Of a stretch of 33,593 nt of DNA, positions 15,426-25,414 are shown one piece after another (position 1 is the stretch's first letter; every line of letters starts with the position of its first letter). The stretch lies in NCBI GenBank assembly GCA_944381315.1, contig CALWKR010000003.1, positions 1 through 33,593 of the forward strand, in the 5' to 3' direction. Source of the DNA: an uncultured Christensenellaceae bacterium (GTDB taxonomy: Bacteria; Bacillota; Clostridia; Christensenellales; UBA3700). A program made the translations under genes and the position numbers. The notes below the pieces were generated by a model. That model did not search any database. It saw only the letters and a program-made list of their open reading frames with translations, and had not been told where the DNA came from.

Positions 15426-17546
15426 ATGAAGAGAAGACTATTCGCAGTCGCAGTGTTGGCGATCGTCGCGCTATGCGCCTTGGGTCTCACCGCGTGCAAC
15501 GGTGCCGAGGACTATGTCGAAGTCGTAGCCAACGGCGGTTTCGAAACGCTTGGCGACTCATCCAATGTCGTAGGTTGGACCAAGTCGACGGGGACGGGCG
15601 ATCTGATCTCGTTCGAGTCGGCGCCTTCTGCCGGCACGGACCAATACGATCCCGAACTCGGCGTCCGTTACGGCGTGATCGAGATGACGTCGTCCGGCAC
15701 TTCGCGCATCTATCTCTATCAGACGGTCGACCTTGTCAAGAACAAGATCTATCGTCTTTCCGTCTATGCCGACGTGCAGTCGCTGACTGCGTCGGGCGGC
15801 TACGGCTTTGTCGTCGGGATCCTCGAAGATCTCAACAAGGGCGGCGTCAACGTCACCGAGACGAGCGACGGATTCCAAACTTATGAATACTATTTCACGA
15901 GCGGCATATCGGGCGAGGCGACGCTGTTCGTCGGCATGGGAGTCGAGGGCTCGACGCCGTACGGCACCGTCAGATTTGACAACGTCAGCCTCCAATCTGT
16001 CGACACCGTGCCCGACGGAGTGACCGTCGGCACCGTGCAGGACGACGCCGACTATTCGCACAGCGACGGCGGCTCGATCGCCGTGGTGACGCTGCTCGCG
16101 ATCTTCTCCGTCGCGCTCGTCTTCGGCGTCTATCTCGTGTTGCGCAAGGTCATGCCTGCGTCGGACGAGGACGAGCAGTCGCTCGCCGCTGCGGACGCGC
16201 AGGGCGGAGCGGCGATGTCCAACAAGACCTTCGTCGCGCTGATAGGAGCGGTGATCGTCGCCTTTGTCGTGCGCTTCGTCATAGGGCTGTGCTGCTACGG
16301 CATGGGCAGTCAGATCGAGTCTTTGAGCGACATAGCGACCGCGCTCGGCTCGACGGGACTGACGGGAGTCTTCACCAACACGAGCCTGTCCAATCAGCCC
16401 GTCGGATCCATGTATGTGCTTTGGATCCTCGGCATGATCGCCGAGGCGATGGGCGTGGAGAGCGGCTCGATGGGCATGTCGATGCTGATCCGCGTGCCCG
16501 CGATAATCGCGGATATGTTCACGCTGCTGGCGGTGTTCTCGTTCGCGTTCTCAAAATACAGAGACAAGCGTCCCGCAGTCGCGATAGGCTGGCTGTATGC
16601 GGCGATGCCGGTGTTCTTCACGCTGAGCACGCTGTACGGCAGCTATGAGTGCATAGCGATCGCATTCGTCGTCTATGCGCTGATCTCGCTGTACGAAAAG
16701 AACTATGTCGCGAGCGGCGTCTTCTTCACCTTCTCCCTGTTGTTCAGTCACTACGTCCTCGTGATCATGCCCATCTATGCGGTCGCCCAAGTCGTGACCG
16801 CGATCGCGCACAAGGACGAGCGCGTCAAGATCATTCTGACGATGGTCGGCAGCTTCGTGCTCTACTACGTCGTTTCTTTGCCGATGTGCCTGTCTCAGCT
16901 CAAGACGGGCAACGTGTTCTACGTCTTCAAGATGATTGACGCCTACTTCAAGTCATCCGCGTTCGCGTCCACCGACTCGTTCGGGCTGTACGCGATCTTC
17001 GGAGCCGCCAACTCGCTGACGCGCAACACTTTGCTCAACGTCTGCAACTGGCTGTTCGTCATAGCGATGTGCGGACTTGTCGGCTTTGCGTACTTCAAAC
17101 AGCGCAGCAATGCCGACCTGTTCCTCTACGGCTCGGCGGCGCTGACGCTCTATGCGATCCTCGGCGCGCAGTCGACGATAGTCGTGCTGCCTATGGCGAC
17201 AGTACTGCTTTTGATCTACATGGTCATGCTGCCCGACAAGAGGCTGTACGGCATCTTCGGCGCGCTGAGCACGCTGTCCTTCCTCAACATCGCGGAGCTG
17301 ATCTCGCGCAGCGGCTACATCACCGGCAACGACAGCGCAGGCTATCTCGCGTTCTGGTCGGGCAGTCCGTTCTTGATCGTGTTCTCGGTCATCTCGGTGC
17401 TGGTCGCCGCCTACTACATCTATGTCGTCGTCGACATTGTGCGCTATGACAGATACACGCTGATAGAGCGCAGATACGATTCTTTCGCCGCAGAAGTGAG
17501 GACGGGCGCGAAAAAGCTTGCCGCACGCTTCAAGCGCGGCGACTGA
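15426..17546 (+). CDS. Lipoprotein-anchored jelly-roll-like domain fused to a GT-C-like membrane domain
   Basis: A 706-residue protein. Residues 1-24 are a lipoprotein signal with lipobox LTAC (C24). Residues ~30-200 resemble a carbohydrate-binding jelly roll: VVANGGFETLG, VVGWTKSTG, YRLSVYADVQS and a closing VRFDNVSLQS. A membrane segment follows at ~215-240, an acidic linker, then about ten hydrophobic segments to ~690 and a basic cytoplasmic end. The membrane part matches the layout of GT-C mannosyltransferase-like proteins: a loop with SLSDIATALGSTGLTGVF, then QPVGSMYVLWILG, PAIIADMFTLL and LSTLYGSYECIAIAF. The usual aspartate in the last block is absent (YECI), so catalysis is unsure. 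The chosen ATG has AGGAG upstream. comM follows after 14 bases. Confidence 0.82.
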   Translation: MKRRLFAVAVLAIVALCALGLTACNGAEDYVEVVANGGFETLGDSSNVVGWTKSTGTGDLISFESAPSAGTDQYDPELGVRYGVIEMTSSGTSRIYLYQTVDLVKNKIYRLSVYADVQSLTASGGYGFVVGILEDLNKGGVNVTETSDGFQTYEYYFTSGISGEATLFVGMGVEGSTPYGTVRFDNVSLQSVDTVPDGVTVGTVQDDADYSHSDGGSIAVVTLLAIFSVALVFGVYLVLRKVMPASDEDEQSLAAADAQGGAAMSNKTFVALIGAVIVAFVVRFVIGLCCYGMGSQIESLSDIATALGSTGLTGVFTNTSLSNQPVGSMYVLWILGMIAEAMGVESGSMGMSMLIRVPAIIADMFTLLAVFSFAFSKYRDKRPAVAIGWLYAAMPVFFTLSTLYGSYECIAIAFVVYALISLYEKNYVASGVFFTFSLLFSHYVLVIMPIYAVAQVVTAIAHKDERVKIILTMVGSFVLYYVVSLPMCLSQLKTGNVFYVFKMIDAYFKSSAFASTDSFGLYAIFGAANSLTRNTLLNVCNWLFVIAMCGLVGFAYFKQRSNADLFLYGSAALTLYAILGAQSTIVVLPMATVLLLIYMVMLPDKRLYGIFGALSTLSFLNIAELISRSGYITGNDSAGYLAFWSGSPFLIVFSVISVLVAAYYIYVVVDIVRYDRYTLIERRYDSFAAEVRTGAKKLAARFKRGD

Positions 17547-17560
17547 GCGGAGGAGGGGGA

Positions 17561-19090
17561 ATGCTTGCCAAGATAAGGAGCTTCGCACTCAACGGACTCG
17601 AGGGCTTCGAGGTGTCCGTAGAGGTGGACGTCAACGCAGGATTGCCCGCCTATGAGATCGTGGGCATGGGCGACACCGCTGTCAAGGAGTCGCGCGAGAG
17701 AGTGAGATCCGCGATCAAGAACTCGCTGCTCGACTATCCCATCCGCCGAGTGACCGTCAACCTCGCGCCTGCCGACAGCAAGAAGGAGGGGAGTCTCTAC
17801 GACTTGCCGATAGCCGTCGGCATCCTTGCGGCGACCGAGCAGGTGCCCAAGCGATCTTACGGCAACTACGTCATCATCGGCGAGTTGGGGCTTGACGGCT
17901 CGCTGCGCAGAGTGAACGGCGTTTTGCCGCTCGTGCTCTCGGCAGTGCAGCACGGCTACCGCGACTTCATCTTGCCGTCGGGCAACGCCAAGGAGGCGGC
18001 ATATGTGCCGGGCGTGAACGCCTATTGTTTCGACAAGCTGGCGCAAGTCGCGCTCTTCCTCGCAGGAGGGCTGCAGACGGCGCCCGTGCAGACGCAGGTG
18101 TTCGGCTCCTCGTCGGCAGAGAACAAATACAACGTCGACTTCTCCGAAGTCAAGGGGCAGCAAGTCGCGCGCCGCGCGCTCGAGATCGCAGTCGCAGGCG
18201 GCCACAACATCTTGATGATAGGGCCTCCCGGCGCAGGCAAGACTTTGATGGCAAAGTGCGTGCCGACGATCATGCCCGACATGACGTTCGAAGAGGCGAT
18301 CGAAGTGACCAAGATACACTCGATCGCAGGAATACTCGATCCCGAAAAGGGCATAGTTACCCAAAGACCGTTCCGCACGCCGCACCACACGGTGACTCCG
18401 GCGGCGCTGATGGGCGGCGGAGCCAAGGCGCGCCCCGGCGAAGTCAGCCTTGCGCACAACGGCGTGCTCTTTTTGGACGAAATGCCCGAATATCAGCGCC
18501 GCACGCTCGAGGGATTGCGTCAGCCGCTCGAAGACGGAGTCGTGACGGTGTCGCGCTCCAAGCAGACGCTGGACTATCCTGCGGACTTCATGCTCGTCGC
18601 GAGCATGAATCCGTGCCCGTGCGGCAACTACGGTTCGAGGACGAGGCAGTGCAGATGCACGGCGTCCGAGATACACAGATACGTGTCGCGGCTGTCGGGG
18701 CCGTTGCTCGACCGCATCGACCTGCAAGTCGAGGTGGACGGCGTGAGCTATGAGGACTTGCGCTTTGCGCCCGATTCCGAGAGCAGCGCGTCGATCAAGA
18801 AGAGAGTGGAGCAGGCGCGCGCGATGCAGAGGCAGAGATACGGCAGCGGACTCGTCACCAACGCGAATATGTCCAACGCCCAGCTCAAAAGATATTGTGC
18901 GCTCACAGACGATTGCGAGAGCATCCTCAAAAGGGCTTTCGACAAATTGAATATGACCGCGCGCGCAAGCACACGCGTGCTCAAAGTCGCGCGGACGATA
19001 GCAGACCTTGCCGGCAGCGAGCGCATACTCGCTCCGCACATCACCGAAGCGGTGCAATACAGATCTTTGGATCGCAAATATTGGGAATGA
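17561..19090 (+). CDS. comM: ComM/YifB family Mg-chelatase-like AAA+ ATPase
   Basis: A 509-residue protein: an N-terminal Lon-protease-like fold (residues 1-~170; LPAYEIVGMGDTAVKESRERV), then an AAA+ core with Walker A GPPGAGKT (221-228) and Walker B-type GVLFLDEMPEY, and the family's HHTVTPAALMGGG. A cysteine-rich segment CPCGNYGSRTRQCRC follows. In competent bacteria ComM is a helicase that drives branch migration of integrated DNA. It is coupled to dprA by ATGA overlap, which fits a DNA-uptake/recombination role. GGAGGGGG lies just before the ATG. Confidence 0.95.
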   Translation: MLAKIRSFALNGLEGFEVSVEVDVNAGLPAYEIVGMGDTAVKESRERVRSAIKNSLLDYPIRRVTVNLAPADSKKEGSLYDLPIAVGILAATEQVPKRSYGNYVIIGELGLDGSLRRVNGVLPLVLSAVQHGYRDFILPSGNAKEAAYVPGVNAYCFDKLAQVALFLAGGLQTAPVQTQVFGSSSAENKYNVDFSEVKGQQVARRALEIAVAGGHNILMIGPPGAGKTLMAKCVPTIMPDMTFEEAIEVTKIHSIAGILDPEKGIVTQRPFRTPHHTVTPAALMGGGAKARPGEVSLAHNGVLFLDEMPEYQRRTLEGLRQPLEDGVVTVSRSKQTLDYPADFMLVASMNPCPCGNYGSRTRQCRCTASEIHRYVSRLSGPLLDRIDLQVEVDGVSYEDLRFAPDSESSASIKKRVEQARAMQRQRYGSGLVTNANMSNAQLKRYCALTDDCESILKRAFDKLNMTARASTRVLKVARTIADLAGSERILAPHITEAVQYRSLDRKYWE

Positions 19091-20106
19091 GTTACAGCGA
19101 CGACGACAGAGCTTTGATCATGCTTTCGTTCGAGACGAACGCGCAGCGCAGGACCGCGCTCCTTCGTTCCGCAGCCCGTCCGCGCGAGCTTTACGGCGAC
19201 TATTCGCACGCCGACTCGATGATAGCCTATATGCAGGCGCGCGGCATCTATGCGGTGACCTATCTCGACGAGCGCTATCCCGATCATCTGAGGTCGCTGC
19301 TTGCGGACCCTCCCGTCGTGCTCTATTGTCGCGGCGACGTGTCGCTGCTGGATGAGAGCAAGTGCATCGCCGTCGTCGGCACGCGCAACGTCACTCGATA
19401 CGGCAAGGACGTGACGACGTCGTTCGTGCGCGCGTTCGCGGACAGCGGCTTGACGGTGGTCAGCGGCGCGGCGCGCGGAGTGGACACGCTCGCGCACAAG
19501 ACCGCGCTCGAATGCGGTGGCAAGACAGTCGCCGTGCTCGGCTGCGGAGTGGACATTCCCTATCCGAGCGACAACGCCGCCTTGATAGGCGAGATCGCTC
19601 GCAAAGGACTCGTCGTCAGCGAATATCCTCCGGGGACGCCGCCGCATCAATTCCGCTTCCCCGAGCGCAACAGGCTGATCAGCGCGTTTTGCTGGGGAGT
19701 GCTCGTGACCGAGGGCGGGATCAAGAGCGGTTCTCTGATCACCGCGGACTGCGCGATCGAACAGGGCAAAGAGCTGTTCATCGTCCCGGGCAGCATATTT
19801 TCGACGTCGAGCGCGGGCTGCAACGCAAAGATAAAAGAGTGTCAGGGCGCGGCTGTGACGACGCCCGACGACATAGTCGGATCGGCGAGCCGCAAAGACC
19901 GCGAGGAGCTGCAAGTGCAGCTGACGATCGAACAAGCTCGCGTCCTCGACATCCTCTCCAAAGAGGAGAGCATGCATTTTTCGGATCTGCTCCAAGACAG
20001 CGGACTCTCGATAGCGGAGCTGAGCTCGCTGTTGTCGGAGATGGAGATCTACGGATTGGTAAACAAGCTGAGCGGCAACTACTATCAAGTTGCGCGCAAG
20101 CTCTAA
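19087..20106 (+). CDS. dprA: DNA processing protein DprA
   Basis: DprA protects incoming single-stranded DNA and loads RecA. The 339 residues comprise an N-terminal helical part (~1-70), the Rossmann-like core (~75-265) with VVGTRNVTRYG, SGAARGVDTLAHKTAL, VLGCGVDIPYP and FPERNRLISAF, and a C-terminal winged-helix part (~275-339; ILSKEESMHFSDLLQDSGLS). The start overlaps the comM stop. dprA followed closely by topA is the standard Firmicutes order. Confidence 0.96.
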   Translation: MSYSDDDRALIMLSFETNAQRRTALLRSAARPRELYGDYSHADSMIAYMQARGIYAVTYLDERYPDHLRSLLADPPVVLYCRGDVSLLDESKCIAVVGTRNVTRYGKDVTTSFVRAFADSGLTVVSGAARGVDTLAHKTALECGGKTVAVLGCGVDIPYPSDNAALIGEIARKGLVVSEYPPGTPPHQFRFPERNRLISAFCWGVLVTEGGIKSGSLITADCAIEQGKELFIVPGSIFSTSSAGCNAKIKECQGAAVTTPDDIVGSASRKDREELQVQLTIEQARVLDILSKEESMHFSDLLQDSGLSIAELSSLLSEMEIYGLVNKLSGNYYQVARKL

Positions 20107-20115
20107 GGAGATACA

Positions 20116-22209
20116 ATGAAACTGGTAATTGTCGAGTCGCCTCACAAGGCAAAGACGATAGCAAAGTACCTGGGCAAAGAGTACCACGTACTCGCATCCG
20201 GCGGACACGTCAGCGATCTGCCCCAAAAGAGTTTGGGCATAGACATCGATCACGACTTTGCGCCGCAATACGTCATCACTCCGTCCAAGGAGGAGACGAT
20301 CAAGCGCATCAAGAGCGAGCTTGCCAAGGCGGACAAGGTCTATCTCGCGACCGACCCCGACCGCGAAGGCGAGGCGATCTCGTGGCATTTGAAGAACGTG
20401 TGCGGCATCAAGGGCGGCAACGTGCGCATCGTGTTCAACGAGATCTCCAAGAAGGCGGTGTTGAGCGCGCTCGACAATCCGCGCGAGATCAACATGAATC
20501 TCGTCGACGCCCAACAGGCGCGCCGCGTGCTCGACAGACTCGTCGGCTATCAGATCTCCCCGATCCTGTCGCGCAAGATCAAGAGCGGACAGTCGGCAGG
20601 GAGAGTGCAGTCCGTCGCGCTCAAAATGATCGTCGACCGCGAGCGCGAGATCCGCGACTTCAAGCCCGAGGAATATTGGAACATATACGCCCACTTGCTC
20701 AAAGACAAGCGTAGCGCGGCGTTCAAGTGCGAGTTCGTCGATGTCGACGGCAAGAAGTACAAAGTCAAGAGCAAGGCGATCGCCGACAAGATCGTCGACC
20801 GCAGCAAGCAGGGCGAGTGGAGCGTGGACAGCGTCAAGCGCAGCACTTCGATCTCCAAGCCCCAAGCGCCGTTCACGACCTCGACTATGCAGCAGGACGC
20901 GTCCGCCAAGCTGTCGCTGACGGCGGCGCAGGTCATGCAGATCGCGCAGCAGCTCTATGAAGGCGTGGACATCCCCGGCATGGGGCAGATCGCGCTCGTC
21001 ACCTACATCCGTACAGACAGCGTGCGCGTCGCAGTCGAGGCGCAGAACGAGGCTCTCGACTACATTCGCGCCAATTACGGCGAGAAGTACGCGCCCAAGC
21101 GCCCCAATCTCTACACGACCAAAGCAGGCGCGCAGGACGCTCACGAGGCGATACGCCCGATCTCGCTGTCGGTGACTCCCGACTCCATCAAGGACAAGGT
21201 ACAGCGCAACATATACAGGCTCTACAAGCTGATCTTCGACCGCTTTGTCGCGTCGCAGATGCAGAGCGCGAGCTATGACACGCTCAACGTGCACATCGTC
21301 TCCTACAAGGACGAGCACACTTGCGGCTATTCGCTCAAAGGGCGCACGCTCAAATTCAACGGCTGGCTCGCCGCCTACACGCCGATGACGGACAGCGAAG
21401 AGAAGGATTCCAAGACCTTGCCCGACTTCACCGAGGGGCAGAAGCTGGAGCTCAAAGAGATGCAGAGCGAGCAGAAGTTCACCAAGCCGCCGCTGCGTTT
21501 CACCGATTCCACGCTCGTCAAGGCGATGGAAGAGAACGGCATCGGACGTCCGTCCACCTATGCGGCGACTATCTCCGTGCTCGCCAAGCGCACCTATACC
21601 GACAAGGAGGGCAAGTACATCAAGCCGACCGAGCTCGGCGAGATCGTCTGCGACAGCCTCGTCAAATATTTCCCCAACATCATGAACGTCAAGTTCACTT
21701 CCGACATGGAGAGCAAGCTCGACACGATCGAAGAGGGCGGAGTGCGCTGGCAGAAGATAATAGAGGATTTCTATCCCGATTTCAAGGCAAGACTGGACGC
21801 CGCTCGCGGCGATCGCGGCGCGCGCGTCAAGCCCAAAGAGGAAGTCAGCGACGTCATCTGCGAGAAGTGCGGCGCGCACATGGTCGTCAAGGACAGCCGC
21901 TACGGCAAGTTCCTCGCGTGCCCCAACTTCCCCAAGTGCCGCAACACCAAGCCCTACGGCGAGCCCGTCGCCAAGTGTCCCAAGTGCGGCGGCGGCGTCT
22001 ACAAAAAGGTGTCCAAGAAGGGCAAGACATACTATTCGTGCGAGAACCGCGACTGCGGATTCTTCTCGTGGGACGTGCCTGCGCCCAAGCTGTGCCCCGA
22101 CTGCGGAGCGTATATGAAGATGACCAAGTCCAAGAGCGGCGAAGTCAAGTACACCTGCTCCAATGCGGAGTGCAAACATACCGAGATCGCCACGGGCGAC
22201 CAAAAATGA
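20116..22209 (+). CDS. topA: DNA topoisomerase I
   Basis: A 697-residue type IA topoisomerase that relaxes negative supercoils. The Toprim domain starts KLVIVESPHKAKTI and has DPDREGE with D80, D82 and E84. The active-site tyrosine is Y297 in VTYIRTDSVR. The C-terminus has three four-cysteine zinc modules starting CEKCGAHM, CPKCGGGV and CPDCGAYM, close to the end. AAGGAG precedes the ATG. trmFO overlaps by ATGA. Confidence 0.98.
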   Translation: MKLVIVESPHKAKTIAKYLGKEYHVLASGGHVSDLPQKSLGIDIDHDFAPQYVITPSKEETIKRIKSELAKADKVYLATDPDREGEAISWHLKNVCGIKGGNVRIVFNEISKKAVLSALDNPREINMNLVDAQQARRVLDRLVGYQISPILSRKIKSGQSAGRVQSVALKMIVDREREIRDFKPEEYWNIYAHLLKDKRSAAFKCEFVDVDGKKYKVKSKAIADKIVDRSKQGEWSVDSVKRSTSISKPQAPFTTSTMQQDASAKLSLTAAQVMQIAQQLYEGVDIPGMGQIALVTYIRTDSVRVAVEAQNEALDYIRANYGEKYAPKRPNLYTTKAGAQDAHEAIRPISLSVTPDSIKDKVQRNIYRLYKLIFDRFVASQMQSASYDTLNVHIVSYKDEHTCGYSLKGRTLKFNGWLAAYTPMTDSEEKDSKTLPDFTEGQKLELKEMQSEQKFTKPPLRFTDSTLVKAMEENGIGRPSTYAATISVLAKRTYTDKEGKYIKPTELGEIVCDSLVKYFPNIMNVKFTSDMESKLDTIEEGGVRWQKIIEDFYPDFKARLDAARGDRGARVKPKEEVSDVICEKCGAHMVVKDSRYGKFLACPNFPKCRNTKPYGEPVAKCPKCGGGVYKKVSKKGKTYYSCENRDCGFFSWDVPAPKLCPDCGAYMKMTKSKSGEVKYTCSNAECKHTEIATGDQK

Positions 22210-23525
22210 TATTCCACGTCATAGGCGGAGGACTTGCCGGCAGCGAGGCGGCATATCGCTTTTTGCGAGCAGGACACTCCGTCGTCATGCACGAGATGAG
22301 GGGCGTCAAGCCCACTCCCTGTCACGAGACGGACAGGATCGCCGAGCTCGTTTGCAGCAACAGCTTGAAGAGCGAGTCGCAAGACACTGCGAGCGGACAG
22401 CTCAAAGCGGAATTGCGCTTGCTGGACTGCATGTTGCTGGACGCGGCGGAGAAGTGCCGAGTGCCTGCGGGCGGCGCGCTCGCCGTGGACAGAGAGGCTT
22501 TTTCAAGCGAAGTAGAGCTCAGACTGCGCGCCTTTGACGGCTTTTCCGTCGTCAGAGAAGAGGTGACGCGCGCGGACGAGTTCGCTCCTGCCGTCATTGC
22601 GACGGGACCGCTGACTTCGGACGCGCTCGCGCAAGATCTCGCGTCGAGATACGGCGCGCGCTACATAGACTTCTATGACGCAGTCGCTCCGATCGTGGAC
22701 GGCGAGACCGTGGACATGAGCCGCGCGTTCTTCGCCAGCCGCTACGACAGAGGCGGCGAGGACGACTACATCAACTGTCCTCTCGACCGCGACTGCTACT
22801 ACGCGTTTTTGCGCGAGCTCGTCGCCGCCGAGACGGCGCAGCTCCACGACTTTGACAAGGGCGGCTTGTTCGAGGCGTGCATGCCGATCGAAGAAATGGC
22901 TCGCCGCGGCGCTGACACGTTGAGATTCGGTCCGCTCAAAGCGGCAGGATTGAAGGACGCGGACGGCAAGACTCCGTTCGCCGTCGTCCAGCTCCGCCGC
23001 GAGAACGTGCAGGGCAGCGCCTACAATTTGGTCGGATTCCAGACCAACTTGAAGTTTTCGGAGCAAAGACGAGTGTTCGGGATGATCCCGGCGCTCGCGC
23101 ACGCGGAGTTTTTGCGCTACGGCGTGATGCACCGCAATACCTATCTCTACGCGCCTGCCGTCATCGACGCCGGCTTTGTCGCCAAGGACGCGCCCGATCT
23201 CGCGTTCGCAGGACAGCTGACGGGCGTCGAGGGATATGTGGAGAGCATAGCGAGCGGACTCATGGCGGCGGAGAACCTGCGCCTGGCGACGGAGGGCAAG
23301 GGCAGACTGATCGCCCCTGCCGAGACGATCGTCGGGCAGTTGCAACGTCACGTCGCGCGCGAGTGTGCGGACTATCAACCTATGAACGCAAACTTCGGTC
23401 TGCTGCCCCCGTTGGGCGAGCGGATCAAGGACAAAAAACAGCGCAAGCTCGCATTTTTCGAGCGAGGAGTGCGCGCGATGGACGGCTTTTTGCAAGCCGC
23501 CCGCAAGGAGGAACTATGGAACTGA
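22206..23525 (+). CDS. trmFO: Methylenetetrahydrofolate-tRNA-(uracil-54) methyltransferase TrmFO
   Basis: TrmFO makes ribothymidine at U54 of tRNA using methylene-THF and FAD. The 439-residue length is normal. The FAD-binding motif is [12 protein letters not shown] (residues 6-17). Family blocks follow: [53 protein letters not shown] and [19 protein letters not shown]. The ATG overlaps the topA stop, and the hslV start lies inside its last codons. In many Firmicutes a xerC-like recombinase sits between trmFO and hslV; none is present here. Confidence 0.97.
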   Translation: MIFHVIGGGLAGSEAAYRFLRAGHSVVMHEMRGVKPTPCHETDRIAELVCSNSLKSESQDTASGQLKAELRLLDCMLLDAAEKCRVPAGGALAVDREAFSSEVELRLRAFDGFSVVREEVTRADEFAPAVIATGPLTSDALAQDLASRYGARYIDFYDAVAPIVDGETVDMSRAFFASRYDRGGEDDYINCPLDRDCYYAFLRELVAAETAQLHDFDKGGLFEACMPIEEMARRGADTLRFGPLKAAGLKDADGKTPFAVVQLRRENVQGSAYNLVGFQTNLKFSEQRRVFGMIPALAHAEFLRYGVMHRNTYLYAPAVIDAGFVAKDAPDLAFAGQLTGVEGYVESIASGLMAAENLRLATEGKGRLIAPAETIVGQLQRHVARECADYQPMNANFGLLPPLGERIKDKKQRKLAFFERGVRAMDGFLQAARKEELWN

Positions 23526-24049
23526 GAGGCACGACCATATGCGCCGTGCGCCGCGACGGCAAGATCGCCGTTGCCGGCGACGGACAGGTCACGATGGGCG
23601 AGAGCGTCATTCTCAAAGGCAACGCCAAGAAGGTGAAAAGGATCTATGACGACAAGGTGGTCATAGGCTTTGCCGGATCCGTTTCGGACGCCTTCACGCT
23701 CAGCGAAAAATTCGAAAAGATGCTGCAAAAATATTCGGGCAACCTGATGCGCAGCGCGGTGGAACTCGCCGAACTGTGGCGCAACGACAAGGCTGTCCGC
23801 AAGCTCGAGGCGATGCTGATCGTCGCAGACAAAGAAGATCTCTACATCGTGTCGGGCAGCGGCGACGTCATCGAACCCGACGGCGACGCCTGCGCGATTG
23901 GCAGCGGCGGCAACTACGCTCTCACCGCGGCGAGGGCGCTGCTCAAAGAGACTGATCTGTCCGCCAAGGACATCGCCTACAAGGCGCTCAAAATAGCGAG
24001 CGAGCTGTGCGTGTTCACCAACGACAACATCGTCGTCGAGGAGGTCTAA
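23516..24049 (+). CDS. hslV: ATP-dependent protease peptidase subunit HslV (ClpQ)
   Basis: HslV is the proteasome-like peptidase of the HslUV complex. It is 177 residues long. The N-terminal nucleophile is expected to be the first threonine of [23 protein letters not shown] after a five-residue propeptide MELRG. The [14 protein letters not shown] motif lies near residues 125-138. Short propeptides are known in Firmicutes ClpQ. The AAGGAGG site and ATG lie within the end of trmFO, a 10-base overlap. hslU follows with no gap. Confidence 0.97.
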   Translation: MELRGTTICAVRRDGKIAVAGDGQVTMGESVILKGNAKKVKRIYDDKVVIGFAGSVSDAFTLSEKFEKMLQKYSGNLMRSAVELAELWRNDKAVRKLEAMLIVADKEDLYIVSGSGDVIEPDGDACAIGSGGNYALTAARALLKETDLSAKDIAYKALKIASELCVFTNDNIVVEEV

Positions 24050-25357
24050 ATGGAACAATTCACTCCCAAGCAGATAGTCAAAGAACTTGACAGATTCATC
24101 ATCGGACAGGACGCGGCGAAGAAGGCTGTCGCGATCGCATTGCGCAACAGATATCGCCGTTCGCGTCTTCCGGAGGCTTTGCGCGAAGAGATCACGCCCA
24201 AGAACATCATCATGCAGGGCCCGACCGGCGTGGGCAAGACGGAGATCGCGCGCAGACTCGCCAAGATAGTCAACGCGCCTTTCGTCAAAGTCGAGGCGAC
24301 CAAGTTCACCGAAGTCGGCTATGTCGGCAGAGACGTCGAGTCGATGATCCGCGATCTCGTCGAAGTGTCCGTGCGCATGGTGCGCGAGGAGCGCAGCAAG
24401 GACGTCGAGGCGGCGGCGCGCAAAAACGTCATCGCCCAGCTCGCCAAGGCGGCGGCGCCGCTGCGCAAGAGCGCCTATCCCGAGCTTGGCGAAAAGGAGC
24501 TGTTCGCGGCGGTGGCAAAAGAGATCGCCGACGGCTCGATCGCCGATCTCGTCATAGAGCTGAGCTTGCCCGAAAAGCCCAAGTCCCAGCAGCTTCCCGG
24601 CGGAGTCGAGATCAACATCATGGACATGATGGGCGGCCTTTTGCCCAAGCGCAGCAAGGTGAAAAAAGTCACCGTCGCGCAGGCGTACAAGCTGCTCATG
24701 GAGGCGGAGTGCGAGAAGCTGATCGATCCCGAATCGCTCAACGCCGAGGCTATCCGCCGCGCCGAGAACGAGGGCATCATCTTCATAGACGAGATGGACA
24801 AGATCGCCGCCAAGGGCAACACGAGCGGACCCGACGTCTCGCGTGAAGGCGTCCAGCGCGACATTTTGCCCATCGTCGAGGGTTGCACCGTCAACACCAA
24901 GCACGGTCCCGTCAAGACGGACTACATCCTGTTCATCGCGGCAGGAGCCTTCCACATCTCGTCCGTATCCGATCTGATCCCCGAATTGCAGGGCAGATTC
25001 CCGATCAACGTCAAGTTGGACAGCCTGACGGAGAAGGACTTCGTCGAGATCTTGACCAAGCCCGACAACGCGATCCTGATGCAGTACACCGAGCTGCTCA
25101 AAGTGGACAACGTCGCGCTCAAATTCACCGACGAGGCGATCGCGAAGATAGCGTCCGTCGCCGCCGCGGAGAACGAGAACAGCGAGAACATCGGCGCGCG
25201 CAGACTGCACACGATCATGGAGACGCTGCTGGACGACATCTCGTTCAATGCCGGCAATCTCGAATCCATGATCGAAGTCGTCGTCGACAAGCAGTATGTC
25301 CTGACTCATCTGGACAAGACGATCCGCACGCTCAATCTGCACAAATATATTCTGTAA
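24050..25357 (+). CDS. hslU: ATP-dependent protease ATPase subunit HslU (ClpY)
   Basis: HslU is the AAA+ unfoldase that feeds substrates to HslV. The 435 residues show Walker A GPTGVGKT (57-64), the pore loop GYVGRD (90-95), an I-domain (~105-235), Walker B IIFIDEMDKIA (~243-253), the GAFHISSVSDLIPELQGRFPI sensor region and a C-terminal tail ending LHKYIL, which docks into HslV. It directly abuts hslV. The codY gene that often follows in Bacilli is absent. A small hairpin (GGCTC/GAGCC, 25378-25394) without a T-run lies between hslU and hisS. Confidence 0.98.
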   Translation: MEQFTPKQIVKELDRFIIGQDAAKKAVAIALRNRYRRSRLPEALREEITPKNIIMQGPTGVGKTEIARRLAKIVNAPFVKVEATKFTEVGYVGRDVESMIRDLVEVSVRMVREERSKDVEAAARKNVIAQLAKAAAPLRKSAYPELGEKELFAAVAKEIADGSIADLVIELSLPEKPKSQQLPGGVEINIMDMMGGLLPKRSKVKKVTVAQAYKLLMEAECEKLIDPESLNAEAIRRAENEGIIFIDEMDKIAAKGNTSGPDVSREGVQRDILPIVEGCTVNTKHGPVKTDYILFIAAGAFHISSVSDLIPELQGRFPINVKLDSLTEKDFVEILTKPDNAILMQYTELLKVDNVALKFTDEAIAKIASVAAAENENSENIGARRLHTIMETLLDDISFNAGNLESMIEVVVDKQYVLTHLDKTIRTLNLHKYIL

Positions 25358-25414
25358 ATTTTGGCGCCCGTGTCGATGGCTCGCACTTTGAGCCGACGCT
25401 GGCAAGAGGAAGAA

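Noticed and set aside
18748..22203. Very long open frame on the minus strand (over 1,100 codons) opposite comM, dprA and topA
   Set aside because: It is the antisense shadow of well-recognised genes; the strong codon bias of this genome leaves few stops on the opposite strand. The translation has low-complexity D/L/V/R content and no ribosome binding site.
25358..25414. T-box leader before hisS-aspS
   Set aside because: The gap is only 57 bases, too short for a T-box, with no T-box consensus and no terminator; only a small hairpin is present.
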